Shown here: positions 4,931 to 5,830 of the stretch, piece by piece
How positions within the stretch are numbered: the stretch's first letter is position 1
Layout of the letters: every line of letters starts with the position of its first letter
NCBI GenBank assembly: GCA_027052755.1
Contig: JALUEN010000036.1
Span: forward strand, 1-5,830
Origin: a bacterium
Lineage (GTDB): Bacteria; DRYD01; JALUEN01
Reading direction: 5' to 3'
DNA length: 5,830 bases
Made by a program: the position numbers and the translations under genes
The notes under the pieces: model-generated
Databases searched by the model: none
Seen by the model: only the letters and a program-made list of their open reading frames with translations
What the model was told of the DNA's origin: nothing

Positions 4931-5794
4931 TTGCTAATTCTTACTTGTGACGACGGTGTTTTCTCCAAGGGTTTCAAGGCTTTAGTTAGAGGGGCACTTA
5001 ACGTCCTATCCCCGGAAGAGCTCCTCCTCATAGGTCCTGAAGAAGAGAGAAGCGCATCCTCTCACTCCCTCACCTTCTTCAAACCGATATACCTCTATGA
5101 GAGGAAGTTGAAGGTGGAGGACATGGAGCTGAAGGCTTTCCTAACAGATGGAACTCCAGCAGACAACGTGATCATAGCGCTTTACTACTTGCTCGGAGGG
5201 AAGGAAGAGGATATCATCGTTCTCTCCGGTATCAACCGTGGGGCTAACCTAGGTTATGACATACACTACTCTGGTACTGTATCCGCTGCACTTGAAGCCT
5301 CACTTAAAGGGGGATGGGGAATCGCCTTCTCACTTGCCGAGTACGAAAATCCTGACTACAGCACCTCAGAGAAGGTAGTGAGCGCTTTTCTCAAAGCCTT
5401 CCTAAAGAGGTTAACACGTAATGATAGTTTCTCCACGCTAAGGGGAAAGATCACCTTAAACGTTAACATACCAAGCGTTCCATTAGAATCCATCAGAGGG
5501 ATCAGCCTCACTAGGGCAGGTAGGAGCATCTACAGGGATAGGGTCATCCTCAGAGTTAACCCCAGAGGTAGGAAGTACCTCTGGTTAGGCGGAGATTACC
5601 CATGGGGTGAAGCATCTGAGGGCACTGACTTCTCAGCTATAAGGGATAACATGATATCTGTAACCCCCATAGACGTAAACCCAACTTGGTCCGGGCTCCT
5701 CATGAATAGAGATAGGGAGCTTAACGAAAAGCTCACAGAAACTCTAAGGGAATTCCTAAGAGATGTTTGGAGAGAGCTTAAAGAAGAGAGCTAA
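4931..5794 (+). CDS. surE: 5'-nucleotidase/phosphatase SurE
   Basis: SurE is a metal-dependent cytoplasmic phosphatase that dephosphorylates nucleoside 5'- and 3'-monophosphates (EC 3.1.3.5) and sometimes short polyphosphate. The product has 287 residues; many bacterial SurE proteins have about 250, and the extra length is spread over the middle and the C-terminal tail. Visible motifs are CDDG with metal ligands D7 and D8, GPEEERSASSHSLT with S41, TDGTPADNV at 72-80, SGINRGANLGYDIHYSGTVSAALEA at 99-123 (N102 a metal ligand), LNVNIP at 176-181, and the C-terminal DFSAIRDNMISVTP at 233-246. The residue before the Asp pair is Cys (C6) where the family almost always has Asn. The gene starts at TTG behind AAAGGAG. 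It stands alone on the plus strand here, divergent from the aminotransferase operon; only 36 bp follow the TAA, with no terminator visible. Identification is very secure. Confidence 0.95.
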   Translation: MLILTCDDGVFSKGFKALVRGALNVLSPEELLLIGPEEERSASSHSLTFFKPIYLYERKLKVEDMELKAFLTDGTPADNVIIALYYLLGGKEEDIIVLSGINRGANLGYDIHYSGTVSAALEASLKGGWGIAFSLAEYENPDYSTSEKVVSAFLKAFLKRLTRNDSFSTLRGKITLNVNIPSVPLESIRGISLTRAGRSIYRDRVILRVNPRGRKYLWLGGDYPWGEASEGTDFSAIRDNMISVTPIDVNPTWSGLLMNRDRELNEKLTETLREFLRDVWRELKEES

Positions 5795-5830
5795 GAGATT
5801 TCTTTCTAATACCACGATTTTATTCTTTGT

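Overview
The window looks like a piece of a bacterial chromosome, probably from a thermophilic bacterium with an outer membrane. The bacterial signs are a MEP-pathway isoprenoid enzyme (IspF), clear AGGAGG-type ribosome binding sites, and an exported protein that looks like a small outer-membrane beta-barrel ending in Trp. Thermophily is an inference from AGG/AGA-dominated arginine codons, frequent ATA and CTA/TTA codons, charged proteins and very tight gene packing. The lineage cannot be named from this sequence. Non-ATG starts are common: GTG, TTG and probably one CTG.

Layout: positions 1-310 hold the N-terminal part of an Ala/Lys-rich protein of unknown function (minus strand, runs off the window). 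Positions 421-1140 encode the exported beta-barrel-like protein (minus). A short divergent AT-rich region (1141-1214) separates it from mpg, a 3-methyladenine DNA glycosylase (plus, 1230-1910), which seems to start at CTG behind a perfect GGAGGTGA. The mpg stop overlaps by 4 nt the stop of a convergent minus-strand three-gene operon. Reading in its own direction, that operon is a class III PLP aminotransferase (4753-3374), an ECF transporter S component resembling RibU (3374-2772, joined by a 1-nt TAGTG overlap), and a 283-residue IspF-like protein (2758-1907, 13 nt further on). A 168-177 bp divergent regulatory region separates this operon from surE (plus, 4931-5794), a 5'-nucleotidase/phosphatase. 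No gene-free stretch exceeds 300 bases. The 110 bp at 311-420 and the 36 bp at 5795-5830 show nothing convincing beyond the RBS of the first gene.

How the genes work together: the aminotransferase, S component and IspF are packed for translational coupling, yet they belong to amino-group transfer, vitamin uptake and isoprenoid synthesis, with no single pathway evident. MPG and SurE are housekeeping repair and nucleotide-salvage functions.

The main novelty is the ispF gene. Its product is nearly twice the normal length. Residues 1-83 match the N-terminal half of IspF, with metal ligands D7, H9 and H41. Residues 225-283 match the C-terminal half, with the AQxPK and GRGEG motifs. The roughly 140 residues between them can be aligned by eye as a degenerate C-terminal half followed by a degenerate, shortened N-terminal half. 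The protein therefore looks like a tandem IspF duplication in which the two copies have lost opposite halves of the active site.
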